From positions 1-64,000 of the forward strand of contig JAKAOG010000003.1 of the NCBI GenBank assembly GCA_021823325.1: a stretch of DNA of 64,000 nt, read 5' to 3'. The DNA comes from an archaeon. Its GTDB lineage: Archaea > Thermoproteota > Nitrososphaeria > Nitrososphaerales > Gagatemarchaeaceae. Position numbers and translations under genes: made by a program. Below are positions 54,041 to 63,104 of this stretch, piece by piece (the first letter of the stretch is position 1; every line of letters begins with the position of its first letter). The notes beneath the pieces are model-generated. The model did no database searches. It was not told the DNA's origin and was given only the letters and a program-made list of their open reading frames with translations.

Positions 54041-55259
54041 CCGGGCCGAGCACTCGCTGCAGCACCTCCTTCCCCATCAGGTGCCCGAGGGACCCCCTCG
54101 CGGCGTTGGCTTCGGTGAAGCGCATCCCGTCTCCTCTGTCGCCTGCGACCATGAGCGGGACGGGGTCGGCTGAATGCATCTTGATGGTGCAAGGGGTGGC
54201 GTGGTCGCAGGAGACGCCGAGCCTCATCCCGTCGACGTTGGAGAGAGACGAGAAGAAGTCCCTGTCGATGACCTCGATGCTCTTTCTCTTCCCCCTGGCG
54301 TCCCCGTCGTGGCCGAACTCGTCGGGGCCCTTGATGTGCACATACACCGCCGTCCCCTCCCTGAGCTCGGAAGTGAACAGCGAAGCTTTCTCCTTCATGT
54401 CGTTCCTGTCCTTGACCTGCGCCATCTTCATCCTCAGGAGCCTCGCTATGCCCACCTCCGCGGGCATCTCCACGAGGGCGGTCCCCTTCATCCCGTACTT
54501 CTCCTCGAACGAGGGGAGCCGCGGCAGATGGTCACCTGCGTCTCTGAGCAGGACGCAGTTGGCAGGGAGCCTGCCGGAACCGGTCCTCTCCTTGTTCGTC
54601 GCGCTCTTATCGAGGACCTTCAGCGACTTTGCAGTGAACTCGTTCACGAGCTCGGCCGCCCGGACCGCCCCCTCGGACCTGGACTCGGGGACGCACTTCA
54701 TGACCCTGTCGTCTGACGAGGTCTCCTTGGCGGCTCCGAACCCCCCCACCCGGGCGTAGGCGGGGTCTGTGTTCGACACGGACGCGGATAGCGGCTTCTC
54801 GTCTCTTATCACGAGGACCCCCCTGTAGGATACCGTCGGCTTGAACTCGAACGTGGCCCCGCTGAGCCGGATGGAAGCGATGTCGTCGGCGAGCCTTTCC
54901 GCCTCCTCCTGTGTCAGGTTCCTCCCGGCCCTCCTGTCCACGATCTTCGTCCCCTTCGCGGAAGCGAAGTTCGCCCTGAGGGCGAGGTAGCCGTCTTTCA
55001 TCTCGACCCCTGAGCCTACAGCTTCCACCACCCCCCTTCCGGGATAGCCGCTTTCGAAGGAGTAGCCGAGCATGTTGAAGACCGCGATGTCGGACTCGGG
55101 AGCCACCCCCTTCCGCACCGTCGTGACCGTCCCGAGCCTGGACCTCGTCGCTATCCTGTCAAGGTGGGGCGTGTACGCCGACTCCAGCGGGGTCGTGAAG
55201 TTGAGCTCCGGCACCGCCCTGTCGCCGCAGCCGTCCAGCAACACATAGCCTGCTTTCAA
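54033..55259 (-). CDS. apgM: 2,3-bisphosphoglycerate-independent phosphoglycerate mutase, archaeal type
   Basis: 'YVLLDGCGDR', 'TPHLDRIATRSRLG', 'VYVHIKGPDEFGHDGDARGK', 'SCDHATPCTIKMHSADPVPLMV'. Confidence 0.93.
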   Translation of the reverse strand: MKAGYVLLDGCGDRAVPELNFTTPLESAYTPHLDRIATRSRLGTVTTVRKGVAPESDIAVFNMLGYSFESGYPGRGVVEAVGSGVEMKDGYLALRANFASAKGTKIVDRRAGRNLTQEEAERLADDIASIRLSGATFEFKPTVSYRGVLVIRDEKPLSASVSNTDPAYARVGGFGAAKETSSDDRVMKCVPESRSEGAVRAAELVNEFTAKSLKVLDKSATNKERTGSGRLPANCVLLRDAGDHLPRLPSFEEKYGMKGTALVEMPAEVGIARLLRMKMAQVKDRNDMKEKASLFTSELREGTAVYVHIKGPDEFGHDGDARGKRKSIEVIDRDFFSSLSNVDGMRLGVSCDHATPCTIKMHSADPVPLMVAGDRGDGMRFTEANAARGSLGHLMGKEVLQRVLGPVS

Positions 55260-55362
55260 TTCTGCACTCCTTGCCGGGCTGGCGCGTGCATTTCTTCCTT
55301 TCGCGAAACGATGGGGGTTCCGCGAATGACTCTAATACCAGACAAAGGTCGAAGGCGCGCCC

Positions 55363-56397
55363 ATGGTCGAGATAAGGAAAGACTACTTCTCAGACAAGCT
55401 CTCGATCACCCTGCCTGACAGAGGACTGAAGCCCGGCCAGGTGATAACTCAGAAGTCGGACAAGTGCAGCTACTGCGCCGGGAACGAGGAGATGACCCCG
55501 CCCGCCGACCTGGTCCTGGTCAAAAGGGGAGACACCCTCCTCAAGCAGACGGACTCCGAGGGGGACGTGGTCAAGAACTGGGCCGTCAGGATATTCCCCG
55601 CCAAGGCACCCGTGGTCGCGCCGAACGCGCCCCCTTCGTATGGCGACGCGCCCCACTACAGCGAGCCTGCCGTGGGGTACCACTACGTCCTCGTGGCAAC
55701 GCCGAAGCACGACCAGCCGTTCTCCAAGATAGACACGGAGCAGTGGACGAACATACTCGCGTCGCTGCAGGACAAGGTGAGGTGGCTATACTCCCAGAAG
55801 GGAGTGAGCTACGTGCTCGTGTACGTCAACAGCGAGCGGGAGGGGACCCCGGTGGCGGTCCACCCGAGCATCCAGATGGTCACCACTCCGAGGGTGCCGC
55901 CGGCGGTCGAGGTGGAGGCGGAGACCGTGCAGTCGTCCCTCAACGACCTCGGGGTCTGCCCCATGTGCCAGGTGGTCGCCACCGAGACCGGAGGCCCGAG
56001 GCAGATACTCGCGACGGACTTCTTCCTGGCGTTCGCCCCCTGGGTGTCGACCCACCCGTACGAGTACTGGATATACCCCAAGCGGCACATGACGAGCCTG
56101 CTCAAGCTCTCCCAGAAGGAGATGATGGACCTGGCGCTGATGCTCAGGTCGACCCTCGGGGGGATGTCGAAGGCGCTTGACTCTCCGGCGTTCACGATGG
56201 TCTTCCACAGCTCCTCCGAGAAGAAGACGACCAAGCAGATCCACTGGCACATCGAAGTGTATCCGAAGCGCGGGCAGTGGACCGGGCTCGAGCTCGGCGG
56301 AGGGATCTACGTCAGCGAGACGACCCCGGAGGCGGCTGCCCAGGTGCTGGGGGCCAGCGCGCGGAAGGAACTCGCCCAGCTAGTGGGAATTAGGTAG
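55363..56397 (+). CDS. Galactose-1-phosphate uridylyltransferase-like (HIT superfamily)
   Basis: 'SYCAGNEEMTPP', 'HWHIEVYPKRG' HIT motif. Confidence 0.82.
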   Translation: MVEIRKDYFSDKLSITLPDRGLKPGQVITQKSDKCSYCAGNEEMTPPADLVLVKRGDTLLKQTDSEGDVVKNWAVRIFPAKAPVVAPNAPPSYGDAPHYSEPAVGYHYVLVATPKHDQPFSKIDTEQWTNILASLQDKVRWLYSQKGVSYVLVYVNSEREGTPVAVHPSIQMVTTPRVPPAVEVEAETVQSSLNDLGVCPMCQVVATETGGPRQILATDFFLAFAPWVSTHPYEYWIYPKRHMTSLLKLSQKEMMDLALMLRSTLGGMSKALDSPAFTMVFHSSSEKKTTKQIHWHIEVYPKRGQWTGLELGGGIYVSETTPEAAAQVLGASARKELAQLVGIR

Positions 56398-57411
56398 CCC
56401 CCCTGCGGACTTCAGCCTGTCAAGGAGGCTGGTGGGGGTAGGGTCTCTGCCGAGGGCCACGGCAAGGTAGTACGAGGCGAGGTCGAGCCTGTAGGTCATC
56501 GACATCAGCTGCGACAGGATGGACGCGCCCTTCCCTCTCAGCTGGACCGGGGTCTTCCCCAGCTCGACGAGAATCCTCACCATGTGGTCGACCTTCGCCG
56601 AGTCGCGGGGGCTCTCCCACGAGTGGCGTATGAAGACAGGGAGGAAGTCGGTCCCCGGGTCTTCCCATGATTCTATCTCGTTGTGGAACGCCTCAGGGAC
56701 GACGTCGAAGTGGGCGTGCTTCTTCGAGTTCTCGTTCAGGACGTTCTTGAAGCGGACTCCGACCCCGTATCCGATCCTGTCGCTGTAGATGGCCGGGACC
56801 TTGTGGACCAGCGCTGAAGCCAGCACTTTCGCTCCGTTCCCGGGCTCAGGGCGGGCAGGAGACGCGTCCGACCACTCTGACTCCATAGAGCGGACCGACT
56901 CGTCGACCTCATCCTCGCATCTGAGGTCGAATGAAGAGTTCAGGACGGACAGCGCGGAGTAGACCAGGAACGGGAGCATCAGCCTCTGGGCCATGGCTTT
57001 CGGCACCCGGATCACAGGGACGCCGAGCTCCGCGGACTTCTCGCTGAGCATGCCGTCCCCGCTGATAGAGACCGCCTGCGCCCCTCCTTCGACGGCGGCG
57101 GAGAGCATCTGCACCGTCTCGACGGTGTTCCCCGACACGCTGCACGCGACCGCGATCGAGTCCTTCATCCCCGCGGACGGGACGCCCCCCTTCATGACGC
57201 CGATCTCGAGCCCCTTCCTGCCGTAGAGCCAACCCTCGATTATGTCTCCGGCCGCCGCAGAACCTCCCATCCCGAGGATGTACGCCTTCTTTGGCGGAGA
57301 CCGCGGGGAATAGTTCACCCGGAACCCTTCCTTCGCCAGTGAAGGCCACCTCTGATAGGCGTCAAGCATCCCTGACCCGTCCGTCTTCAATCTTGTTTCT
57401 TCTGAGAACAT
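56380..57411 (-). CDS. Bifunctional phosphoglucose/phosphomannose isomerase
   Basis: SIS domain 'ILGMGGSAAAGDIIEGWL', 'VACSVSGNTVETVQML'. Confidence 0.88.
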   Translation of the reverse strand: MFSEETRLKTDGSGMLDAYQRWPSLAKEGFRVNYSPRSPPKKAYILGMGGSAAAGDIIEGWLYGRKGLEIGVMKGGVPSAGMKDSIAVACSVSGNTVETVQMLSAAVEGGAQAVSISGDGMLSEKSAELGVPVIRVPKAMAQRLMLPFLVYSALSVLNSSFDLRCEDEVDESVRSMESEWSDASPARPEPGNGAKVLASALVHKVPAIYSDRIGYGVGVRFKNVLNENSKKHAHFDVVPEAFHNEIESWEDPGTDFLPVFIRHSWESPRDSAKVDHMVRILVELGKTPVQLRGKGASILSQLMSMTYRLDLASYYLAVALGRDPTPTSLLDRLKSAGGLPNSH

Positions 57412-57509
57412 GCTATCAACTAGAGCCGGTGTCGGCGGTCAACCGAGCCACGGCCGGTTCTGCTTTAAGCTCGCCGGCATGCGCCGTCTGAAGCAGGCGC
57501 GTGCACGCG

Positions 57510-58748
57510 TCATGGCAGAAGCCCCTTCTTCACCCCTGCCTTCGCCCTCTCTCCGGCGGTCTCGCTGAACGCCTTCCTCAAGAGCCCCTCCTCGGCCCTG
57601 GTAGGCGCCATCCCACGCCTCTCCATCATCCGCCTCTGGGTCTCGAGGACCGACTCGAGCCTGAGCTCCACCGACTTCGAACCGTCGTGATATGCGAAGC
57701 TCGGCACGTTCACGGCCGCGACCCCCGACACCATCGAGGCCGTCCCGACAGACTTCCCGGCGTAGACGAGCGTGCCGATGGAGAGCTTCGCCATGTCCCC
57801 TATGACGGGGCCGAGCTTCACCATCCCACTGTCGACCTTCCTCCCTCCGGCCTCCAGCCGGACCGTCCCGTACGTGTTCTTCAGGTTGCTGAAGGTGCAC
57901 CCCGCTCCGAGGTTCACCCATGACCCGACGTACGAGTCGCCCACGTAGCCATGGTGCGCCTTGTTGGTGAACGGCGAGATAATGGAGTTCTCGACCTGGC
58001 CGCCGACCTTGCACGACTCGAATATCGAGGTCCCGCCCCCGATGAGCGCGGAGAATATCTTGGCCCTGGGGCCCACGTAGCACGGCCCCATCACCCTGCT
58101 GAAGCTCTCTATGGCGGCTCCCTTCTCGACCACGATCGGACCGAGCCTCGCGTCGAACGTCACGTTCCCTTCCACGTCGGCGCCGTCGTCGACCATCAGG
58201 TTCGCCTGCGGCCCCCGGACTTCGACGGACCGGGGGAGCGGAAGGGGGTCCTCGGCGCGCCTGGCCTGGCCGGCGATGGCAAGGCTGTTGCTCTGGACGA
58301 GGTCCCAGTAGCCTGCGAAGAGAGGGGACTGCGGAGACGATGCGCTCCTCACCCTTTTCGAGAGCGAGGAGACTGCCTTCTTCGTCAGGACCCCGGGGGC
58401 GAAGGGGACCGTGTCGAGACGGGCCGCGACCAGCTCCTTCCCGGCGAGGAGGACGAAGGGCTCGGAGCGCGACGCGTGCGAAAGCAGGTCCTGCGTGGGG
58501 CGGGCCCTGGCGTTGACAAGGAAAGCCTGACCGTGGACCTTCTCGTTGTACCCCTTGCCCGTAGACTCCCGCGCTACAGCTGCGACCTCGGGGCGGCCCC
58601 AGAGCGCTACGTCGGTGACGTCAGGGATCTTTTCCGTCAGAGCGGCGAGGAGCGTCTTCGTCCCCCAGTGGAGCTGGCTCGCGTGCTTGAGCCTAGTAAG
58701 AGGGCCGAGCCCTGCGAGCCCCTCGTCCTCGAAGACGACTAGCTTCGT
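57510..58748 (-). CDS. GlmU-like protein: N-terminal NTP_transf_4-like region plus left-handed beta-helix acyltransferase domain (5' boundary unresolved)
   Basis: Frame open to 58748 encoding 'LKTKLVVFEDEGLAGLGPLTRLKHASQLHWGTKTLL…' with no ATG/GTG/TTG before GTG 58352; LbH repeats 'GTSIFESCKVGGQVENSIISPFTNKAHHGYVGDSYVGSWVNLGAG'. Confidence 0.75.
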   Translation of the reverse strand, partial: TKLVVFEDEGLAGLGPLTRLKHASQLHWGTKTLLAALTEKIPDVTDVALWGRPEVAAVARESTGKGYNEKVHGQAFLVNARARPTQDLLSHASRSEPFVLLAGKELVAARLDTVPFAPGVLTKKAVSSLSKRVRSASSPQSPLFAGYWDLVQSNSLAIAGQARRAEDPLPLPRSVEVRGPQANLMVDDGADVEGNVTFDARLGPIVVEKGAAIESFSRVMGPCYVGPRAKIFSALIGGGTSIFESCKVGGQVENSIISPFTNKAHHGYVGDSYVGSWVNLGAGCTFSNLKNTYGTVRLEAGGRKVDSGMVKLGPVIGDMAKLSIGTLVYAGKSVGTASMVSGVAAVNVPSFAYHDGSKSVELRLESVLETQRRMMERRGMAPTRAEEGLLRKAFSETAGERAKAGVKKGLLP

Positions 58749-59458
58749 TTTGAGATGTCACCCTTCGGCATGTTACGGGTGTACAAGTCGTTGGCGTCCT
58801 TGAAAGACTTCCTGTCCCCGATGTCCATGAACGTCCCCTCCACCTTCACCGCATAGATCTTCGCTCCCTGCGACTTCGCCTCCCTGAAGGCGTCGTTCAT
58901 CTCGTACACCTTCCCAGCCTTCAGGTGCCTGAGGAACCCCTTCTCCATCACGTAGCACCCTACGTTGATGAATCCTTCTATGGTAGGCTTCTCCTTCCAC
59001 TCCACGAGCCTCCCGTCCTTGTCCGTCTCCATGAAACCGTACTTCAGCTCCGTGCTGTACTTCATCAGGACCATGGTCGCGCTTGCGCCCTTCTCTTTGT
59101 GGAACCTGACCGCCCTGTCGAGGTCGAAGTCGAAGAGCTGGTCTCCGTAGATGCAGACGAACCTCCCGCGTATCTTGGACTCGGCGGCTTTCAGCTGCCC
59201 TGCCGTCCCGAGAGGGTGCGGGGAGGTTGCGTACGTGACCTTCATCCCCCACTCTGACCCGTCCCCGAAGTACTCCTGGATCATTTTCCCGAGATAGCCG
59301 GTGGAGACCACGACGTCGGTTATCCCCCACTTCTTCAGCCACTCGAGCAGGTGCTCCATTATCGGCTTCGGCCCCACGGGGAGCATCGCCTTCGGGAGGA
59401 GGAACGTGTATGGCCGGAGCCTCGTGCCGAGGCCCCCAGCTAGAATGACGGCCTGGAT
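58739..59458 (-). CDS. Sugar-phosphate nucleotidyltransferase; true N-terminus upstream of tracked ATG 59386
   Basis: Upstream in-frame reading gives '[38 protein letters not shown]' (GGxGTRLxPxT…PK motif); start appears to be ATC 59458 or CTG 59473. Confidence 0.88.
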   Translation of the reverse strand: [239 protein letters not shown]

Positions 59459-59459
59459 G

Positions 59460-60179
59460 CTATTGCCCTTCAGACGCGAAACGCCTTGGCCCCAGCCCGG
59501 CTATCTCGTCCTTATACGCTTCGTCCGTGCCAGAGAGTATGCACGGGTCAACCACGAGCCCTTTCACCCCTACCCCCACCACGTTAGCGACGTCGGCTGC
59601 GGTGAGCCTCTTCTGCGTCCTCAGCAGTATCGGCTTGACGGAGAGGTTCGCTATCACGCCGAGCGTCGCGTAGTCGAGGACGCTGAAAGGGGCGCCCCGA
59701 TACTGGTGGGGGACGGTTGCGACGTCTATCGCCTCGATACCTTCCATCGAAGACAGCTGCCTTACCTGCTCCAGAATGTAGCCCGTCGCTATCGCGCTCA
59801 CCTTCTTGACCCGGCGGTCGGAGAGGACGAACGTTGGCATCTGGTGAGCATACATCTCCACGAAGCTGAACTCGCTCGACATTATCCTCTCCCAGTACTC
59901 CTCCGTGAGGAGCCTGGCTCCCCCGATGAAGAGCCCGCATGGGACGGAGACCGTGGAGATCACGTCGTTGATGTACGCGTCGTGCAGGTCATAGCTGCCG
60001 AAGTGGTTCGGTGAAGAGCCCTCGTCCCCTTCTATGTTGAGCATCAGCGCGTCCGCTCCCCCTTCGACGGCCTGCGCCGCCAGGGACGTGCTGTTCTTGG
60101 GGAGGCTGGCGATGAGGGTGTACGGTTTGCCCTCCTTGGTCAACTCTAGGGGCCTCCGGATCTGGCCCAGGGATTCCAT
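59460..60179 (-). CDS. Putative TIM-barrel protein of unknown specificity in the nucleotide-sugar cluster
   Basis: 'LAAQAVEGGADALMLNIEGDEG…PCGLFIGGA…GVKGLVVDP' alternating beta/alpha pattern. Confidence 0.6.
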   Translation of the reverse strand: MESLGQIRRPLELTKEGKPYTLIASLPKNSTSLAAQAVEGGADALMLNIEGDEGSSPNHFGSYDLHDAYINDVISTVSVPCGLFIGGARLLTEEYWERIMSSEFSFVEMYAHQMPTFVLSDRRVKKVSAIATGYILEQVRQLSSMEGIEAIDVATVPHQYRGAPFSVLDYATLGVIANLSVKPILLRTQKRLTAADVANVVGVGVKGLVVDPCILSGTDEAYKDEIAGLGPRRFASEGQ

Positions 60180-60280
60180 TCTACGGGGGTTGTGACCCGC
60201 CGGCCCCCCTTAGAAGAGACCTGCTCAAAGTTGAGTGAGGGTTTGGTATGCTCGTCTTCACCATGGCAGGGCGGGGTGCG

Positions 60281-61168
60281 CTAGGCGGAGAGCCAGACGG
60301 TGAGCCCGAGCACCAGGAAGATGACCGTGAGATACGGGCTCGTGAGCTTGAACAGCGTCCACGCCGTCTTGCGGCTCTGCGTCATCGCCAGCCTCCCGCT
60401 GTAGAGGAGCACGAGCCCGCCGAGCACGACCGCGGTGACGGTGTAGAAGATGCTTACCGCGGGGGTGAACAGGAAGATGGCGACCGAGAAGACGGTCAGG
60501 AGGGCGCTCGTGGCGGCCACGCAGATGGAGGCGACCCTGTCTCCGAACACTATCGGGAGCATCGGGACCTTGGCAGCCTCGTAGTCGTTCCTGTTGAATA
60601 TCGCGAGGCTCCAGATGTGGGTCGGGATCCAGACTATGACGAGCGCGGACATGTAAAGCGCGATAGGCGTGACGACCCCGGAGACGGCGGTGTACCCGAC
60701 GAGCACAGGCATCCCTCCTGAGATTCCGCCGAGGATTATGTTCAGCCATGTCCTCCGCTTCAGCAGCAGGGAGTAGACCACTATGTTGTCGATGAGCCCG
60801 AAGAGCATGAAGGCCGCTGAGATCGAGTTGATCAGGAAGAGCGGGACGAGGACCGAGGGGACCGCGAGCGCGAGCCCGAAGACCAGAGCCCCCCGTGGGC
60901 TCACCCTGCCTGCTGGGAGGGCCCGCTGCATCGTCCTCTGCATCATCCCGTCGATGTCGCGGTCGTGGTAGTTGGTCAGGACCTCGGCCGCCGCGCTACC
61001 GAGGAGCAGCGACGCCGTGCCGAGGATAAGCAGCGTCGGAGAGAGGACCGCACCGGGGGTCTCCCTGAACGCCACGAGCATCGCGATGAAACCGGTGAAC
61101 ACGAGCAGCCCCCAGATTCTGGGCTTGGTGAGCCGCCAATAATCTACCAGGGAACCCCGCAGAGGCAT
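60281..61168 (-). CDS. ctaB: Protoheme IX farnesyltransferase
   Basis: 'YWRLTKPRIWGLLVFTGF', 'NYHDRDIDGMMQRTMQRALPAG'; start 61168 favoured because TATA-like ttttat lies ~27 nt upstream (61189 alternative). Confidence 0.92.
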   Translation of the reverse strand: MPLRGSLVDYWRLTKPRIWGLLVFTGFIAMLVAFRETPGAVLSPTLLILGTASLLLGSAAAEVLTNYHDRDIDGMMQRTMQRALPAGRVSPRGALVFGLALAVPSVLVPLFLINSISAAFMLFGLIDNIVVYSLLLKRRTWLNIILGGISGGMPVLVGYTAVSGVVTPIALYMSALVIVWIPTHIWSLAIFNRNDYEAAKVPMLPIVFGDRVASICVAATSALLTVFSVAIFLFTPAVSIFYTVTAVVLGGLVLLYSGRLAMTQSRKTAWTLFKLTSPYLTVIFLVLGLTVWLSA

Positions 61169-61393
61169 CAGGCGCGCCGTAGCTCTCATGGATAAAACGT
61201 TAGCGCAGGGGTGAAAACCGGGGGCCCCGACGCGGGCAGTCGCTCTCCCAGCGCGGGGCGATCGGGGGCGCGCTGATTGGACGGCTCCGATGCCGCTGCC
61301 GCACCTGAGACGGTGGCGCAGGAGGAGGAAGCGGGGGCACGAGGGGAGCATGCGCAAGCCCCAGGTGGGCGGATGGACGGACGTGACGTCCTT

Positions 61394-61534
61394 CTAGCTT
61401 TCAGGCTTGTCTACCAGCGGGATGCGGTTTCTCCACCTTCTTCCAGTCATGACTCTCACGGCGATCACTATCACTATCACAGCCGCGGTGAGCCCGACAA
61501 TCAGGACGACCCTCTCATCGATTGGCAGCGCCAT
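61394..61534 (-). CDS. Single-TM microprotein (46 aa), not in ORF track
   Basis: MALPIDERVVLIVGLTAAVIVIVIAVRVMTGRRWRNRIPLVDKPES*: TM helix plus basic cytosolic flank. Confidence 0.45.
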   Translation of the reverse strand: MALPIDERVVLIVGLTAAVIVIVIAVRVMTGRRWRNRIPLVDKPES

Positions 61535-61637
61535 TTGACGGGGAGAGGCAGGCCCCGCCCAGTTAAGCTTGCCTTGGCCCGGGTCTGCGCCCCCAGGCTT
61601 GGCGCGGACGAGCCGTCATGACGATACGGGGCAACGC

Positions 61638-61645
61638 GTATAAAC
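61638..61645 (+). promoter_or_regulatory. TATA box gtataaac, 27 nt before tatA ATG
   Basis: Spacing to ATG 61669 matches a leaderless archaeal promoter. Confidence 0.55.
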
Positions 61646-61668
61646 CTCGCTCAAGGAATCCGTTTCAC

Positions 61669-61968
61669 ATGGCAATCGGAGACCCGCTCCAGTGGATCAT
61701 AATCGGGGTCATCGTCGTTGTGATATTCCTGTGGGGGCCGCAGAAGATCCCCGAGCTAGCGCGGGGGCTTGGAAGGGCGAAGGGGGAGTTCGATAAGGCA
61801 TCAAAGGAGTTCCAGGCGTCGGCGACCGCTGCATCCACCACGTCCCAGGTGCCGAAGTCGGCAGACCAGATACTCCTGGAGACCGCGATGCTGCTCGGCA
61901 TAGCGACCGAGGGGAAGACGAGGGAGCAGATCTCGCAAGAGATAGTCGCGAAGGCAAAGCCCCAATAG
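61669..61968 (+). CDS. tatA: Sec-independent translocase TatA
   Basis: 'WIIIGVIVVVIFLWGPQKIPELARGLGRAKGEFDKASKEF'. Confidence 0.93.
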   Translation: MAIGDPLQWIIIGVIVVVIFLWGPQKIPELARGLGRAKGEFDKASKEFQASATAASTTSQVPKSADQILLETAMLLGIATEGKTREQISQEIVAKAKPQ

Positions 61969-62003
61969 CGTGAAATAGGGAACCGGGCCGGTCCGCCTCA
62001 GAC

Positions 62004-62903
62004 TTGTTTTCAGGAAGGTTGCCTTTCGCCGAGCACCTGGAAGAGCTCAGGCAGAGGCTGAAGGTCGTCGCGTACTGCTTCCTCATCGTCTTCGTGCTGG
62101 TCGTGCTCTTTCCCGCCAACCCGCTCTCGTCCATACAGAACCCGGGACAGTACCTGAACCTGACGTTCCTGGAGGGGACGTTCATCGCGATATTCCTGAA
62201 GGACCTGGTCGGGTACCTTCTCCCGTCGACATGGCACCTCATCGCGGCGAACGGGCTCGGGGAAGGGATGGAGATCTACATCGTCGCGAGCCTGCTGGTC
62301 GCGACCGTCGTCACGATGCCTGTCATCGCGTATGAGACATACAGGTTCATCGACCCTGCGCTCACGGAGAAGGAGAGGGGACTAGCCTACCCGTTCGCGA
62401 CCTCTGCCTCCGTGCTATTCGCCGTCGGGGTCGTGTTCGGGTTCTTCGTCCTCGCGAAGTACCTGGTCATTTTCCTGGGCCCGTTCTTCTTCGCGGTGGG
62501 GATAACCCCGCCCGTCCTGGTGGACGCGTCGGCCTTCTACTACGTCGTCTTCCTGATAATCGGCGCGACGGGGGTCTCGTTCACGAGCCCGGTGTTCGTG
62601 TACACCCTCATCCGGCTCCAGGTCGTAGAAGCAGACTTCTTCTCGAAGAACAGGGTGATAATCTGGTTCATAATCTGGGTCGTCACGGGGCTCTTCCTCA
62701 CCCCTGACGGCGGCCCGCTCCTGGACCTCGTGATATTCGTCCCGATAGTCGTGATGGTCGAGGCGGCCGTGGCGCTCGGCAGGAGGAGCGTCAGGGACCA
62801 GCCGCCGAAGCTGAAGAGAGGAGCCATTGTCTGTCCGTCATGCGGAAAGGTGCTCCCCAGGCCGATGCTCTTCTGCGAACACTGCGGCCGGTCGATTGCC
62901 TGA
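62004..62903 (+). CDS. tatC: Sec-independent translocase TatC with C-terminal zinc ribbon
   Basis: 'LPFAEHLEELRQRLKVVAYCF', six-TM layout, 'FLTPDGGPLLDLVIFVPIVVMVE', then 'IVCPSCGKVLPRPMLFCEHCGRSIA'. Confidence 0.93.
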   Translation: MFSGRLPFAEHLEELRQRLKVVAYCFLIVFVLVVLFPANPLSSIQNPGQYLNLTFLEGTFIAIFLKDLVGYLLPSTWHLIAANGLGEGMEIYIVASLLVATVVTMPVIAYETYRFIDPALTEKERGLAYPFATSASVLFAVGVVFGFFVLAKYLVIFLGPFFFAVGITPPVLVDASAFYYVVFLIIGATGVSFTSPVFVYTLIRLQVVEADFFSKNRVIIWFIIWVVTGLFLTPDGGPLLDLVIFVPIVVMVEAAVALGRRSVRDQPPKLKRGAIVCPSCGKVLPRPMLFCEHCGRSIA

Positions 62904-62953
62904 GTGCGTGTTAGAGGCTCATCGGCGCGCCTTGCCGCTGACCAACGCGCTGT

Positions 62954-62974
62954 CGGTCGGGCCGGGTCCGACCG
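62954..62974. other. Perfect 7-bp hairpin CGGTCGG-gccgggt-CCGACCG downstream of tatC
   Basis: Direct reading; possible terminator. Confidence 0.3.
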
Positions 62975-63104
62975 GATGGTGGAGTCAAGCGGCGGTGCCG
63001 TCGTCGCACAGCGTCGGCTCATCCAGCGCTCCTTCCGCCGAGCGGGGTCGTTTGGTGAGGCACTAGCGGGCCGAGGTTTTTCGGACGAGCTACCGAGATA
63101 GGGC

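Noticed and set aside
57951-58742. 263-aa + strand ORF antisense to the GlmU-like gene
   Set aside because: Antisense shadow; no homology-like motifs, and the minus frame carries LbH and NTP_transf-like motifs
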